From Bacteroidota bacterium (GTDB lineage Bacteria > Bacteroidota > Bacteroidia > Cytophagales > UBA9547), in contig RDZG01000058.1 in the NCBI GenBank assembly GCA_004293915.1, positions 1 through 64,000 of the forward strand: 64,000 nt of DNA, written 5' to 3'. The translations under genes were made by a program, and so were the position numbers. This document shows, in pieces, positions 18,936 through 27,849 of this stretch (its first letter is position 1; every line of letters begins with the position of its first letter). The notes under the pieces were generated by a model. The model was given only the letters and a program-made list of their open reading frames with translations. It made no database searches and had not been told where the DNA came from.

Positions 18936-20030
18936 ATGTCTGTAAGCAAAGCAAAAGCATATAACCAATTGCATTTATTGCCTCCAAAACAATCATTGGT
19001 AGAAACTATACCTGTATTGAGGCAAGTTAGCAAATCAGCTGTTGCTTTGGCAGAACTCAAAGGGCTTACCCAAACACTTCCCAATCCGAGTATTTTAATT
19101 AATGCAGTGGTTTTGAAAGAAGCACAAGCCAGTTCTGAAATCGAAAATGTAATTACCACACAAGATAAACTTTATCAAGCACTTTTTGCAAAATCGGATA
19201 AAACAGACGAGCCTACAAAAGAAGTTTTGCGTTATCGAGAGGCACTTTTGATGGGTACAAAATTGATAAAAGAAAAAGGTTTTTTAAATACCAACGGTAT
19301 AATTTCTATTCAAAATGAGCTAGAACAAAACAATGCTGGTGTTAGAAAATTGCCAGGAACAGCACTTGTAAATGATTTGACAAATGAGATAATTTATATA
19401 CCGCCTGATGATTTTGATACCATCAATAATTTGATGAGCAATTTGGAACAATATATAAATACAGATAATGATGAGGTTTCGCCACTTATTAAATTGGCAA
19501 TTCAACATTATCAATTCGAGAGCATACATCCATTTTATGATGGAAATGGTCGAACTGGCAGGATAATGAATGTGCTTTATTTGATTTTAAAAGGTTTGCT
19601 TGATGAGCCAGTATTATATTTGAGTTCGTACATTATCAAAAATAAAGCTAATTATTATCGACTATTACAAGAAGTTAGAACCAAAAATAATTGGGAAGAA
19701 TGGATTTTATATATGCTAAAAGCGATTGAACAAACTTCGCTTGAGACTATAAACCAAATCAATCAAATAAATGCACTTTTTGTACAAACACAAAAACAGG
19801 TGCAAGAACAATTGCCTCGCATATATTCTAAAGATTTAATTGAAGTATTGTTTGTTAATCCGTATTGCAAAATTGATTTTTTGGTCGAACGCATGAATCT
19901 TAATCGCAAAACGGCTTCTACATATCTTAAAAACCTTGAGGATTTTCATATTGTAAGAGCTGAAGAACGAGGAAAAGAATTAATTTATGTCAATATTAGG
20001 TTGTATGATTTCTTTAAAAAAGGAAAATAA
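18936..20030 (+). CDS. Fic-domain protein with autoinhibitory motif and C-terminal winged helix
   Basis: 364 aa. The N-terminal Fic/DOC region has the inhibitory motif SSEIEN (Ser66, Glu70, Asn71), matching (S/T)xxxE(G/N). The catalytic motif HPFYDGNGRTGR begins at His198 and is complete, so AMP or other nucleotide transfer to a target hydroxyl is expected. Residues about 285-360 (IEVLFVNPYCKIDFLVERMN, RKTASTYLKNLEDF) form a winged-helix DNA-binding domain, which suggests self-regulation. Directly downstream is a large palindrome built from repeated CTCATGTCC elements, a plausible operator for this domain (inference). Targets are unknown. Confidence 0.9.
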   Translation: MSVSKAKAYNQLHLLPPKQSLVETIPVLRQVSKSAVALAELKGLTQTLPNPSILINAVVLKEAQASSEIENVITTQDKLYQALFAKSDKTDEPTKEVLRYREALLMGTKLIKEKGFLNTNGIISIQNELEQNNAGVRKLPGTALVNDLTNEIIYIPPDDFDTINNLMSNLEQYINTDNDEVSPLIKLAIQHYQFESIHPFYDGNGRTGRIMNVLYLILKGLLDEPVLYLSSYIIKNKANYYRLLQEVRTKNNWEEWILYMLKAIEQTSLETINQINQINALFVQTQKQVQEQLPRIYSKDLIEVLFVNPYCKIDFLVERMNLNRKTASTYLKNLEDFHIVRAEERGKELIYVNIRLYDFFKKGK

Positions 20031-20130
20031 TTCTCATGTCCAATATTTACCCATGAGAATCAACTCATGTCCAAAAAATCGGTTTTTTTGGACATGAGTT
20101 GATTCTCATATCCAATATTTACCCATGACA
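20031..20130. repeat. Complex palindrome after the Fic gene (24-bp perfect inverted repeat plus direct repeats)
   Basis: Arms 20055-20078 and 20084-20107 are perfectly complementary around the loop TCGGT. The arms contain CTCATGTCC and its complement GGACATGAG. Two flanking blocks (20032-20057 and 20104-20129) are near-identical direct repeats CTCATRTCCAATATTTACC. So the element carries four CATGTCC-type motifs. It begins right after the Fic stop codon and lies about 55 bp before pnuC. It could end the Fic transcript or bind the Fic wHTH domain. Confidence 0.9.
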
Positions 20131-20185
20131 AAAACATTAAAATTTACTATAAAAACAAAATATAATCACTAATAAGTATCAAATT

Positions 20186-20749
20186 TTGGAAACACTAGAA
20201 ATTGTTGGATTTATAAGTGGCATAGTTTGTGTTTATCTAAATATAAAAGAAAAACCACTCGGATGGGCTTTTTCGGTTGTAAGTATTTTGTGTTATTTTT
20301 TTATTTTTTGTAACACAAAAATATATGCCGATGCTGGTTTGCAAGTTTTTTTTATTATTATAAGTATCAATGGTTTTTTTAATTGGACAGCAAAAGATAA
20401 AGAAGGGAAATTTATAGCAATTTCAACCTCAACCGTGCAACAACTGATGGTAAGTATATTTGCAGTTTGCTTTTTGTTTGGCATTTTAATAGGTTTGTTA
20501 ACAGAATATACCGATTCGGATGTGCCAATTTTAGATGCATTTACAACAGCTTTGAGTATTGTGGCACAAGTTATGCTTGGGAAAAAAAAGCTCGAAAATT
20601 GGATACTTTGGATTATTGCAGACATTATTTATGTAGGTTTATATTATCATAAAGAATTGTATTTAACAGCTGTTCTTTACGCCATATTTACAGTTTTAGC
20701 GACTTTAGGCTATATCGAATGGAGAAAAAAAATAATAACAACAGCCTAA
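20186..20749 (+). CDS. pnuC: PnuC-type nicotinamide riboside transporter
   Basis: 187 aa, predominantly hydrophobic with about seven helices. The start is a TTG (METLEIVGFISGIVCVYLN reads from it); no ATG is better placed. WAFSVVSILCYFFIF and the C-terminal WIIADIIYVGLYYHKELYLT are typical of PnuC. It catalyses facilitated uptake of nicotinamide riboside, trapped inside by phosphorylation. The downstream kinase gene overlaps it by 31 bp, strongly supporting the nicotinamide riboside assignment over thiamine transport (PnuT). Confidence 0.88.
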   Translation: METLEIVGFISGIVCVYLNIKEKPLGWAFSVVSILCYFFIFCNTKIYADAGLQVFFIIISINGFFNWTAKDKEGKFIAISTSTVQQLMVSIFAVCFLFGILIGLLTEYTDSDVPILDAFTTALSIVAQVMLGKKKLENWILWIIADIIYVGLYYHKELYLTAVLYAIFTVLATLGYIEWRKKIITTA

Positions 20750-21288
20750 AAATAGTTCTATTTGGTCCAGAAAGCACTGGTAAAACAGAACTTGCACAAG
20801 CATTAGCAAAACATTATCAAACAAGTTGGGTACCCGAATATGCACGCTATTATCTCGAAAATAAATTTCCAGAGATAATAAATGCCGAATCGATTTGTGC
20901 CGAAGAAGATATTTTGCCTATCGTTTCTGGACAAATTGCATTAGAAAATGCCGAAAATCAATTAAATAATAATGTTGTATTTTTAGATACTAACCCATTA
21001 GAAACATCAGTTTATGTGAAATATTATTTTAATAAAAGCTATGATTGGCTCGAAAAAATTGTATCAGAAAGGCATTATGATTTGTATTTACTTACCGATT
21101 TGAGTGTGGCTTGGCAACCTGATTTGCTAAGAGATAGACCCAACGACAGAGAAAATTTATTTGCTATTTTTAAAAATGAGCTAGAAATACGCAATTTACC
21201 CTATAAAATTATTACTAATATCGGAGAAAAACGTACAAATTTGGCAATTTCAATAGTTGATAATTTTCTACTTCAAAAAAAAATGTAA
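20719..21288 (+). CDS. NadR-like nicotinamide riboside kinase (P-loop ATPase)
   Basis: 189 aa. The P-loop is GPESTGKTEL, followed by YARYYLENK, FLDTNPLETSVYVKYYF and LLRDRPNDRENLF, as in the kinase domain of NadR. It lacks the adenylyltransferase and HTH domains of full NadR. It phosphorylates nicotinamide riboside to NMN. The 31-bp overlap with pnuC indicates coupled translation; the two act in NAD salvage. Separate nadD lies at 52534. Confidence 0.88.
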   Translation: MEKKNNNNSLKIVLFGPESTGKTELAQALAKHYQTSWVPEYARYYLENKFPEIINAESICAEEDILPIVSGQIALENAENQLNNNVVFLDTNPLETSVYVKYYFNKSYDWLEKIVSERHYDLYLLTDLSVAWQPDLLRDRPNDRENLFAIFKNELEIRNLPYKIITNIGEKRTNLAISIVDNFLLQKKM

Positions 21289-21321
21289 TATTGCATCACA
21301 AGAAATAAACCTTAAAAATCA

Positions 21322-22080
21322 ATGAGAAAAAAAATAGTTGCAGGAAACTGGAAAATGAACAAAACCCTCGAGGCTGGTGTGCAATTGGCAACTGAGGTCG
21401 TAAATATTGCTGAATCGGAATTAAATAATGGTGCAACAGTGGTGCTTTGTACACCTGCAATTCATTTGTCGGCAGTGGCTGGTGTATTGAAATCGGGTAA
21501 AAAAGTTTCGTTAGGAGCTCAAAATATTTATCAAAAAGAATCAGGAGCTTTTACAGGGGAAATTTCTGCCGAAATGGTAAAATCTGTTGGTGCTGGTTAT
21601 GTGATTTTAGGACACAGCGAACGCAGAGAATATTTTTCTGAAACCAACGCTCAACTTGCCGAAAAAGTAAATTTGGCTTTAAAATATAATTTAACACCCA
21701 TTTTTTGCTGTGGCGAAACACTTGCCCAACGCGAAGCTGGTATTCATATTGATTTTGTGAAATCGCAACTTTCCGAAAGTTTGTTTCATCTTTCGCCAGA
21801 AGATTATGCAAAAGTAGTGATTGCTTACGAACCTATTTGGGCTATTGGAACAGGAGTAACTGCTACATCGCAACAAGCACAAGATATGCACAAAGAATTG
21901 CGTACACATTTGGCTTCGAAATATGGAAAAGTTGGTGAAAATACATCGATTTTATATGGCGGAAGTGCAAAACCATCGAACGCAAAAGAATTGTTTTCGC
22001 AACCTGATATTGATGGCGGATTGATTGGTGGTGCATCGCTTGTGGCTAGAGATTTTATAGATATTGCTAAAGCATTTTAA
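21322..22080 (+). CDS. tpiA: Triosephosphate isomerase
   Basis: 252 aa. Catalytic elements are present: Lys in AGNWKMNKT, His in LGHSERREYF and Glu in AYEPIWAIGTG, with the phosphate-binding LYGGSAKP and GGLIGGASL. It interconverts dihydroxyacetone phosphate and glyceraldehyde 3-phosphate in glycolysis and gluconeogenesis. Its length is typical. It follows the riboside kinase gene by 33 bp. Confidence 0.97.
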   Translation: MRKKIVAGNWKMNKTLEAGVQLATEVVNIAESELNNGATVVLCTPAIHLSAVAGVLKSGKKVSLGAQNIYQKESGAFTGEISAEMVKSVGAGYVILGHSERREYFSETNAQLAEKVNLALKYNLTPIFCCGETLAQREAGIHIDFVKSQLSESLFHLSPEDYAKVVIAYEPIWAIGTGVTATSQQAQDMHKELRTHLASKYGKVGENTSILYGGSAKPSNAKELFSQPDIDGGLIGGASLVARDFIDIAKAF

Positions 22081-22123
22081 TGCATAAAGTGATTTACAAA
22101 AATTATTTTAAATAATATTTATG

Positions 22124-22131
22124 TATTTTTG
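22124..22131 (+). promoter_or_regulatory. Probable -7 element for the GGGP synthase gene
   Basis: TATTTTTG matches TAnnTTTG and lies 20 bp before the ATG at 22152. No good -33 box is seen at the expected distance, so the call is tentative. Confidence 0.4.
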
Positions 22132-22151
22132 TAAAAGCCTAAACGTAAATA

Positions 22152-22862
22152 ATGGGAGTTTTATCTGAACTAGTCGAAAAAAGAGTTTTAAATAAAAAAT
22201 CTTTCGCCATATTGATTGATCCTGATTTTGCGAGTGAGGCACATTTACAAAAATTAGTTGATTATATTCAAAGATCGCCAGTAGATTATGTTTTTGTTGG
22301 TGGAAGCTTAATTTCTGGCAATCATTTTGAATACGTTATCGATTTTATAAAAAAAAATACATCAAAAACGGTTGTTCTTTTTCCTGGCAATTATTTTCAT
22401 TTGCAAGAAAAAGCTGATTCTCTTTTGCTTCTGTCATTAGTTTCTGGAAGAAATCCCGAATTATTAATTGGGCAACATATTGCAGCTGCTCCATTGCTCA
22501 AAAATTCAAAAGTAGAAATTATATCTACTGCTTATTTGCTTATTGATGGAGGCAAAGCCACAACCGTTTCTTATATTAGTAACACCCAACCCATACCATC
22601 TGATAAGCCTGCAATTGCTGCAGCTACAGCTTATGCAAGCGAATTAATTGGTATGAAAATTGTTTTTTTAGATGCTGGAAGTGGTGCAAATAGTCCAGTT
22701 TCAATAGATATGATTTCACAAGTAAAAGCCTCTACATCGTTGCCAATAATTGTTGGCGGAGGTATAAAGTCGCTCTCTCAAATCAAAGAAGCTTGGCAAG
22801 CTGGTGCAGATTTGGTGGTTGTTGGTGCGGCTTTTGAACAAAATAATTTTATTTCTTTCTAG
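22152..22862 (+). CDS. Geranylgeranylglyceryl phosphate synthase (GGGP synthase, PcrB-like family)
   Basis: 236 aa TIM barrel. Family hallmarks are FAILIDPDF near the N-terminus, VFVGGSLISGNHFE, VLFPGNYFHL, the long ISTAYLLIDGGKATTVSYIS segment, FLDAGSGANSPVS and IVGGGIKSLSQI with the final DLVVVGAAFE. The enzyme joins a polyprenyl diphosphate to sn-glycerol 1-phosphate, forming an ether bond as in archaeal lipids. Its presence in Bacteroidota is documented; the product and its role there are less clear. No glycerol-1-phosphate dehydrogenase is visible nearby. The 3' end overlaps the convergent gene by 14 bp. Confidence 0.9.
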   Translation: MGVLSELVEKRVLNKKSFAILIDPDFASEAHLQKLVDYIQRSPVDYVFVGGSLISGNHFEYVIDFIKKNTSKTVVLFPGNYFHLQEKADSLLLLSLVSGRNPELLIGQHIAAAPLLKNSKVEIISTAYLLIDGGKATTVSYISNTQPIPSDKPAIAAATAYASELIGMKIVFLDAGSGANSPVSIDMISQVKASTSLPIIVGGGIKSLSQIKEAWQAGADLVVVGAAFEQNNFISF

Positions 22863-24318
22863 TATTTCCAGGTTTATATTGATATAGATTTTTATCTTTA
22901 TCTTGTGTTTTTTTAGGTTGTGAATTTGGTTTTTTTCCAGTTGATTTAGAAGGAATTACGTTGCTTTTAATCTCTAAGTTTGCCGGTTTGAAGTTTTTAT
23001 TTAATGCAATTTCGGTTCGTATGATTTTGTCGTTTCTGTAAGTAATTATTTTTTCTAATTTCCCTGCTTCATTATACATATTCCATTGCGAATTGCGTTT
23101 GCCCAAAACCAAATTTCCTTCAGATTCTACTTTTCCATTTTCAAAATAATATTTTGCAATTCCCGAAGCATCGCCTCTTCTAAAACTTATTTCAGATTTT
23201 ATATTGCCAGATGGATAAAATTGTGTTGTAAGTCCAGTTTTTTCATTGTTAAACCAGTTTTGAATTTCCTTTTTTTTGCCATCAGAAAAATATAAAATAC
23301 GCTCATTAAACAATTTGTTATTTTTATAGAACTCCGAAATACTATCTTTTCCTGATGTTGAATAGTAATTCCAAGTACTTTCTTTATCTTCTCTTTCAAA
23401 ATGTTGAGTGCGAGCCAAAATACCAGTTTGGTAATAAAATTTCTTGTCTTCAACTATTTTAATGTTATCAACCGAGTTTTGCTCTTTTAAATTTCCATTT
23501 TCATAATATAAGGTAAACGAACCCGTTTTTAGCCCTTTATTATATACAAATTCGCCTTGTTTGTTGCCTGATTCATAGTATGATATGGCTTTTCCATCTA
23601 GTTCTCCCATGTTGTATGGCGATTCGTTTGAGATTTTGCCAGAACTAAAATATTCTTTGCAAACTCCATTTTTTACTCCTGATTTATAAAATCCTTCAGA
23701 CTGTAGCAAAGCAGTTTGATAATAAAATTTATAAGCTCCTTCCCGATGCCCGTTTACAAAATATTGTTCTGAATAAAGTGTAATCCCATCTTCAAAATAA
23801 TCTTTGGTTAATCCATTGGGTTTGTTGTCGGCATATTCGGCAATTTGCTTGAGTTTTGAGGTTGGATAATAGCCTATCAATAAGCCATTTATCTTATCAA
23901 ACATAAATTTAGCTTTGTTTTTTAAAACTCCCGATGTGTAATAGGTAAATAAAGTATCAATTATAGAATCGTTTTTGTAAGTGCCTCTTTGTGAGATAAT
24001 TCCAGTTGTATCATTTATTAAAAATGAACCAAACTTTCTTCCGTTTTTATATTGAAATACAGATTTTAGCTGTTTGTTAAACCAATATTCTGTAAAAGTT
24101 GAATCCTTTTTTCCTTTGGTGTATTTGCCTACCATTTCTAAATTTCCTTGTGGGAAATATCGTTCATAATGCCCATTTAGCACTTTATCTCGTTTATTAT
24201 TAACATGATAAAACTCATTTAAAAGATATTTTCCATCGTCATAATAGGTTTTTATTGGCACTTGTGCCGATAAAAATGTAGATACAAAAAGTAAGAAATA
24301 GTTAATGTTGTTTTTCAT
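22849..24318 (-). CDS. Exported YwqK/MORN-like repeat protein
   Basis: 489 aa with a signal peptide ending near LSAQV. The body is a long series of about 20-residue repeats of the form YYxxGxLKxxxxYxxGxxxG (for example YFPQGNLEMVGKYTKGKKDS and YYESGNKQGEFVYNKGLKTG). Such MORN-like/YwqK repeats form extended beta-hairpin solenoids; function unknown despite the toxin-antitoxin label often given to YwqK. The C-terminus is Lys/Asn-rich. Its start overlaps mobA by 4 bp, so it closes the molybdenum-cofactor operon. A smaller relative lies at 50503-51135. Confidence 0.8.
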   Translation of the reverse strand: MKNNINYFLLFVSTFLSAQVPIKTYYDDGKYLLNEFYHVNNKRDKVLNGHYERYFPQGNLEMVGKYTKGKKDSTFTEYWFNKQLKSVFQYKNGRKFGSFLINDTTGIISQRGTYKNDSIIDTLFTYYTSGVLKNKAKFMFDKINGLLIGYYPTSKLKQIAEYADNKPNGLTKDYFEDGITLYSEQYFVNGHREGAYKFYYQTALLQSEGFYKSGVKNGVCKEYFSSGKISNESPYNMGELDGKAISYYESGNKQGEFVYNKGLKTGSFTLYYENGNLKEQNSVDNIKIVEDKKFYYQTGILARTQHFEREDKESTWNYYSTSGKDSISEFYKNNKLFNERILYFSDGKKKEIQNWFNNEKTGLTTQFYPSGNIKSEISFRRGDASGIAKYYFENGKVESEGNLVLGKRNSQWNMYNEAGKLEKIITYRNDKIIRTEIALNKNFKPANLEIKSNVIPSKSTGKKPNSQPKKTQDKDKNLYQYKPGNTRKK

Positions 24319-24875
24319 TGCATCAAGTCATTTTTTGAATTATAATTCTTAAACGCAAAAGTAGGTTGGTTTATTTCAATATAATATGCATTTGATTTTT
24401 TAATTACTTGATGCACACCCTGATTTTCGCTCAATTCTTGGTCTAATGTACACAAATATTTTGATTTAAAAAGACTTGGAAATGGTTCAATAAACGAATT
24501 TATTTTATATGAAAACGTATCATAATTGTGTATTTGGCTTATTTTAAATAGATTTTCGACATAAAAATTTTCTAAATCAAACATATCGCAGGGGATAATT
24601 ATCCAATCTGCAACTGGATATTTTTTATGTGCCGAAATAATTCCTGCTAATGGTCCTTTTTGATTTTCTATATCTTTGATTAGTTTTTTAGCATCAAAAT
24701 GATTAATATAAATATCTGATTGTGAGTTATTTATAGAAAGAAATGTTTTATTACAAAACGGTTCGAGTTTTTCTTCTACAGCTTTTGCCCAAAGTTTTCC
24801 ATTATGCAACAGTGTGCCTTTGTCGCTGCCCATTCTGCTACTTTGTCCGCCACACAACACTAATCCAAATAACAT
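24315..24875 (-). CDS. mobA: Molybdenum cofactor guanylyltransferase
   Basis: 186 aa. LVLCGGQSSRMGSDKGTLLH is the nucleotidyltransferase signature, followed by KGPLAGIISAH and WIIIPCDMF with the metal-binding Asp. MobA transfers GMP from GTP to molybdopterin to give the bis-MGD cofactor that nitrate reductases of the NasC/NapA type need. It is one base downstream of moaE and shares 4 bp with the YwqK-like gene. Confidence 0.88.
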   Translation of the reverse strand: MLFGLVLCGGQSSRMGSDKGTLLHNGKLWAKAVEEKLEPFCNKTFLSINNSQSDIYINHFDAKKLIKDIENQKGPLAGIISAHKKYPVADWIIIPCDMFDLENFYVENLFKISQIHNYDTFSYKINSFIEPFPSLFKSKYLCTLDQELSENQGVHQVIKKSNAYYIEINQPTFAFKNYNSKNDLMQ

Positions 24876-25366
24876 TAGTTTTGTAAATTTAAAAACGAAT
24901 TTGGAACATTTTTGGCATGATTTTCAGGTTTATAACCATCTGGGTGGCAGTTGCAATTATTTCCCCATTCGTAAGAACCATCTAAAAAATACTCTTTTTT
25001 CCAAATGGGAACTTCATGTTTTACTCGCTCCATTATATATTGATTGGCTTCGTAGGCTTCTTTTCTGTGCTTTGAGCTTGTAATCACACAAACCGCAGAC
25101 TCTGAAATTTCTACTTTGCCTAATCGGTGTTGGCAAATTGCTATTTCTAACTTCCACTTTTCTTTGGCAAAATCTAAAATTTCTTTTATCATGGAATTTG
25201 CCATAGGTTCAAAAGCCTCAAATTCAAGATGTTGTACTTCTTTATCTAAATTATTGTTTCTTACTTCACCGCTAAATAAAACCACAGCACCACAATTGGC
25301 GTGATGAGATTGTGCCAAAAGATTTGGTAAATTTATATTTGAATAAGTAAGAAAATTGTAATTCAT
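24875..25366 (-). CDS. moaE: Molybdopterin synthase catalytic subunit
   Basis: 163 aa from the ATG at 25366, just after the moaD stop (a GTG at 25381 would overlap moaD). The sequence GAVVLFSGEVRNNN, LEFEAFEPMA, CQHRLGKVEISESAVCVITS and the lysines in EVPIWKKEYFLDGSYEW are family hallmarks. With thiocarboxylated MoaD it inserts two sulphurs into cyclic pyranopterin monophosphate. Confidence 0.92.
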   Translation of the reverse strand: MNYNFLTYSNINLPNLLAQSHHANCGAVVLFSGEVRNNNLDKEVQHLEFEAFEPMANSMIKEILDFAKEKWKLEIAICQHRLGKVEISESAVCVITSSKHRKEAYEANQYIMERVKHEVPIWKKEYFLDGSYEWGNNCNCHPDGYKPENHAKNVPNSFLNLQN

Positions 25367-25370
25367 AATA

Positions 25371-25610
25371 CTATCCACCACTACTAGGTGGCATAATTAA
25401 AATTAATTGTTCGTTTTTAAAAACATAATCATTTTCTACAAATCTATTTTCGACTACAAAACGTGATGATGCTAGTATTTTCTCAGCAGTTGGATTTCGT
25501 TCTATTAGCGATTTTTTTAAACTTTCAATTGAGTTGTTTTCTGCCGAAATTTCAAAACTATCGCCTAATAAATCGGTTAAAATTGCAAATGTTTTTATGT
25601 TATATTTCAT
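25371..25610 (-). CDS. moaD: Molybdopterin synthase sulfur carrier subunit
   Basis: 79 aa with a ubiquitin-like fold and the functional C-terminal SSGG that is adenylated and thiocarboxylated. It precedes moaE and overlaps the preceding membrane-protein gene by 4 bp, showing translational coupling. Confidence 0.92.
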   Translation of the reverse strand: MKYNIKTFAILTDLLGDSFEISAENNSIESLKKSLIERNPTAEKILASSRFVVENRFVENDYVFKNEQLILIMPPSSGG

Positions 25611-27301
25611 TTGTTTGCCTTTGGTCTAAAACCTTCTGAAATATCGTTTCCAATTAATTCAATTTGGTCGTTTTTAAAATAGGAGCATGGAAGTTTATTT
25701 CCAAAACATCTATCTCCTTCTTTTGGATAATATACTTTAAGATTTTTATCGAGTTGAATGAAATATGTTTCTGTTTGCAACGGTGCTGTTGGTTTTCTAA
25801 AGTGTGTTGTAAAACAACTTACTATTTCAGAAACAGTTAAATTTGTCAATATAATATTGAACATTAAGATGAAATATAAAATCATATATATCCCATTTAT
25901 ATTCTGTATTTTATTAACTTCTACAAAAATAAATGATAAACTTAAAAGCAATATAAATACTAAAAAAGAATAACCAAATCGAAAATCGGGAGCATTAAAT
26001 AGCCAAAAGCCAAACCAAATTATGCCTGATATTGCCAAAATTAAAAAATCTAAATTTCGTTTTTTAACTAAAAATGCACAAAATGTTAGCGAAAAAATCA
26101 ATAATAATAACATGGCATTATTGATAGGTGTCAAATTGCTGCTCCAAATTTTTATCCATTCTTTTGTAGATAATCCAAGTACATATTCTTTTGAATTTGC
26201 AGGTATTCTAGCCCAGCTTTTTATCCATTCGTAATCATCTTTTGCGTTTTCAATTTTGTATATTGTAGTATTTTTAATGGGTATTTTCCATTCGACATCA
26301 AAAAAATCAATGGTATATGCAGGATAAACTAAATAACCAGAAAGCATAAAATTTCTAGTAAGAAACGGTGTAATTAGTATAACTATCAAGCTGCTTGATA
26401 ATATTACTACTTTATACTTTTTAATTATTAATTGTTTGAAAATCAAATAAATAGATAATATACAAATTGGAAAACTTGATACTTTAATAGTAATTACAAA
26501 TGTTGTTAAAATTATAATTACCCAAAAATACAAATCAGCAATATGTGTAGTTTTATGTATAGTTTTTTCTATAAATAATATGATGATGTACCAAGAGATA
26601 ATTGCACTTGGAAAGTCTGCTGACATGCTACTCAATCCTGAATTTAAAACCAACATTATAGCTAAAGGAAACAACGAATACAATATGTTTAATAATGTAA
26701 TCCCGTTTTTAATTATTAAATCTAACCGTGTGCAACTTTGAAATAAAAAAACGATAAATAATAATGCATTTATATCGTTAATGCCTTCGACTTTTAAAAA
26801 CGAAAACGAAAAAATAGTGTGTAATGTGTGCCAAGCAGAATTATAAGCTAACCTGCCATGTAAATTGCCTAATCCTAAAACTGTGCCATATTCTTGCATC
26901 CATTTTATGGATTGGATATAATATAAATCTTCGTCATAATTATAACTTGGTAAGATTGTTTTTATTAGAGCATAAAAAGAAAGTGTTATAAAAATAAATT
27001 TTGGCAAAGTACTTAAATCTTTCAGCTGTTTCAGAGTGCTTTTTAGTCCATTTAAAATGATTTTGTAATTATAATAGAAGCAAATTAAACTACTTAATAG
27101 TAGTATAGTGTGAAACTCCCAACTTATCCTAAAAAATAATAAAAAACCTGAGCCTAAAAAAGTTATAAAACTAATACCGAATAAAAAAGGAAGTGGGTTT
27201 TGCGTATCATAGCTACCATTATTGATTTTATTTAGTAACCATGTACCAAAAATAATAGATATTAAATAGGCATAAAAACAAAAAAAAACTATAATTACCA
27301 T
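25607..27301 (-). CDS. Multispanning membrane protein, possible GT-C type glycosyltransferase
   Basis: 564 aa with about a dozen membrane segments. After the third or so helix there is NYDEDLYYIQSIKWMQEYGT then GLGNLHGRLAYNSAWH, an acidic-motif extracytoplasmic loop as in GT-C enzymes that use polyprenyl-linked sugars; it resembles the LIC_10190 membrane protein family. The C-terminus is a soluble tail. It overlaps moaD by 4 bp but has no evident role in cofactor synthesis, so it may be an insertion into the operon. Substrate unknown. Confidence 0.6.
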   Translation of the reverse strand: MVIIVFFCFYAYLISIIFGTWLLNKINNGSYDTQNPLPFLFGISFITFLGSGFLLFFRISWEFHTILLLSSLICFYYNYKIILNGLKSTLKQLKDLSTLPKFIFITLSFYALIKTILPSYNYDEDLYYIQSIKWMQEYGTVLGLGNLHGRLAYNSAWHTLHTIFSFSFLKVEGINDINALLFIVFLFQSCTRLDLIIKNGITLLNILYSLFPLAIMLVLNSGLSSMSADFPSAIISWYIIILFIEKTIHKTTHIADLYFWVIIILTTFVITIKVSSFPICILSIYLIFKQLIIKKYKVVILSSSLIVILITPFLTRNFMLSGYLVYPAYTIDFFDVEWKIPIKNTTIYKIENAKDDYEWIKSWARIPANSKEYVLGLSTKEWIKIWSSNLTPINNAMLLLLIFSLTFCAFLVKKRNLDFLILAISGIIWFGFWLFNAPDFRFGYSFLVFILLLSLSFIFVEVNKIQNINGIYMILYFILMFNIILTNLTVSEIVSCFTTHFRKPTAPLQTETYFIQLDKNLKVYYPKEGDRCFGNKLPCSYFKNDQIELIGNDISEGFRPKANK

Positions 27302-27314
27302 AATTTATTGTTTG

Positions 27315-27581
27315 TTAAATCTGGAAACTACCTGCAATAATTCCTTTAATAGTAATATCTTCATCCAAATTATCCCAACGTAGAGCTTTCCCATTTGCTC
27401 GAATTTTGACTTCTTTCAATTGACTTTCAGTTGCTTTACTTAAAATAATAAATCTTGAGGCTGGAAAACTAATTATTCGTTCGTCATGCAATTCTACAAA
27501 GACACGAAACTCCTCTGCCCAAGCTTTAATTGCTAAAGGTTCTGCAACCAATTCAAAATCATTTTGAGTGAAATGAAGCAT
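27315..27581 (-). CDS. DUF2442 domain protein
   Basis: 88 aa from the ATG at 27581 (an upstream start at 27590 adds three residues). FVELHDERIISFPASRF and the short Trp-containing C-terminus (ALRWDNLDEDITIKGIIAGS) match DUF2442. Such genes typically sit beside DUF4160, as here, and the pair has been proposed to be toxin-antitoxin-like. Its 5' end overlaps the DUF4160 gene by 23-32 bp. Confidence 0.8.
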   Translation of the reverse strand: MLHFTQNDFELVAEPLAIKAWAEEFRVFVELHDERIISFPASRFIILSKATESQLKEVKIRANGKALRWDNLDEDITIKGIIAGSFQI

Positions 27582-27819
27582 ATTTTTCAATTAATAATGG
27601 TTTATTCTCAACTATAATTCTTTCTATTTCTCTAATAATTACGCCAGATAAATTCCTGCTAGATGCTAGTTTTACTGGATTCAACCAAAATTTACATTCA
27701 CCATCAGCATTTTCAATATGTACATGTGGTGGCTCATTTCCTTCATCTGAATAAAAAAAGAACCTAAATGATTTTACTTTTAAAATAGTTGGCAAATTAT
27801 TATTTAAATACAAACGCAA
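27559..27819 (-). CDS. DUF4160 domain protein
   Basis: 86 aa. PTILKVKSFRFFFYSDEG followed by EPPHVHIENADGECKFWL is the DUF4160 signature (conserved HVH). It overlaps the following DUF2442 gene. The pair sits between moaA and the membrane protein of the molybdenum-cofactor group, apparently as an accessory insertion. A toxic or regulatory role is inferred from family pairing, not shown by the sequence. Confidence 0.82.
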   Translation of the reverse strand: MRLYLNNNLPTILKVKSFRFFFYSDEGNEPPHVHIENADGECKFWLNPVKLASSRNLSGVIIREIERIIVENKPLLIEKYASFHSK

Positions 27820-27849
27820 TATAGCATTTTTAGATCTTAAATTAAAGCT

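Noticed and set aside
22849..24318. Antitoxin function for the YwqK-like protein
   Set aside because: The label comes from automatic annotation of the repeats; the protein is exported, has no toxin neighbour and ends a molybdenum-cofactor operon.
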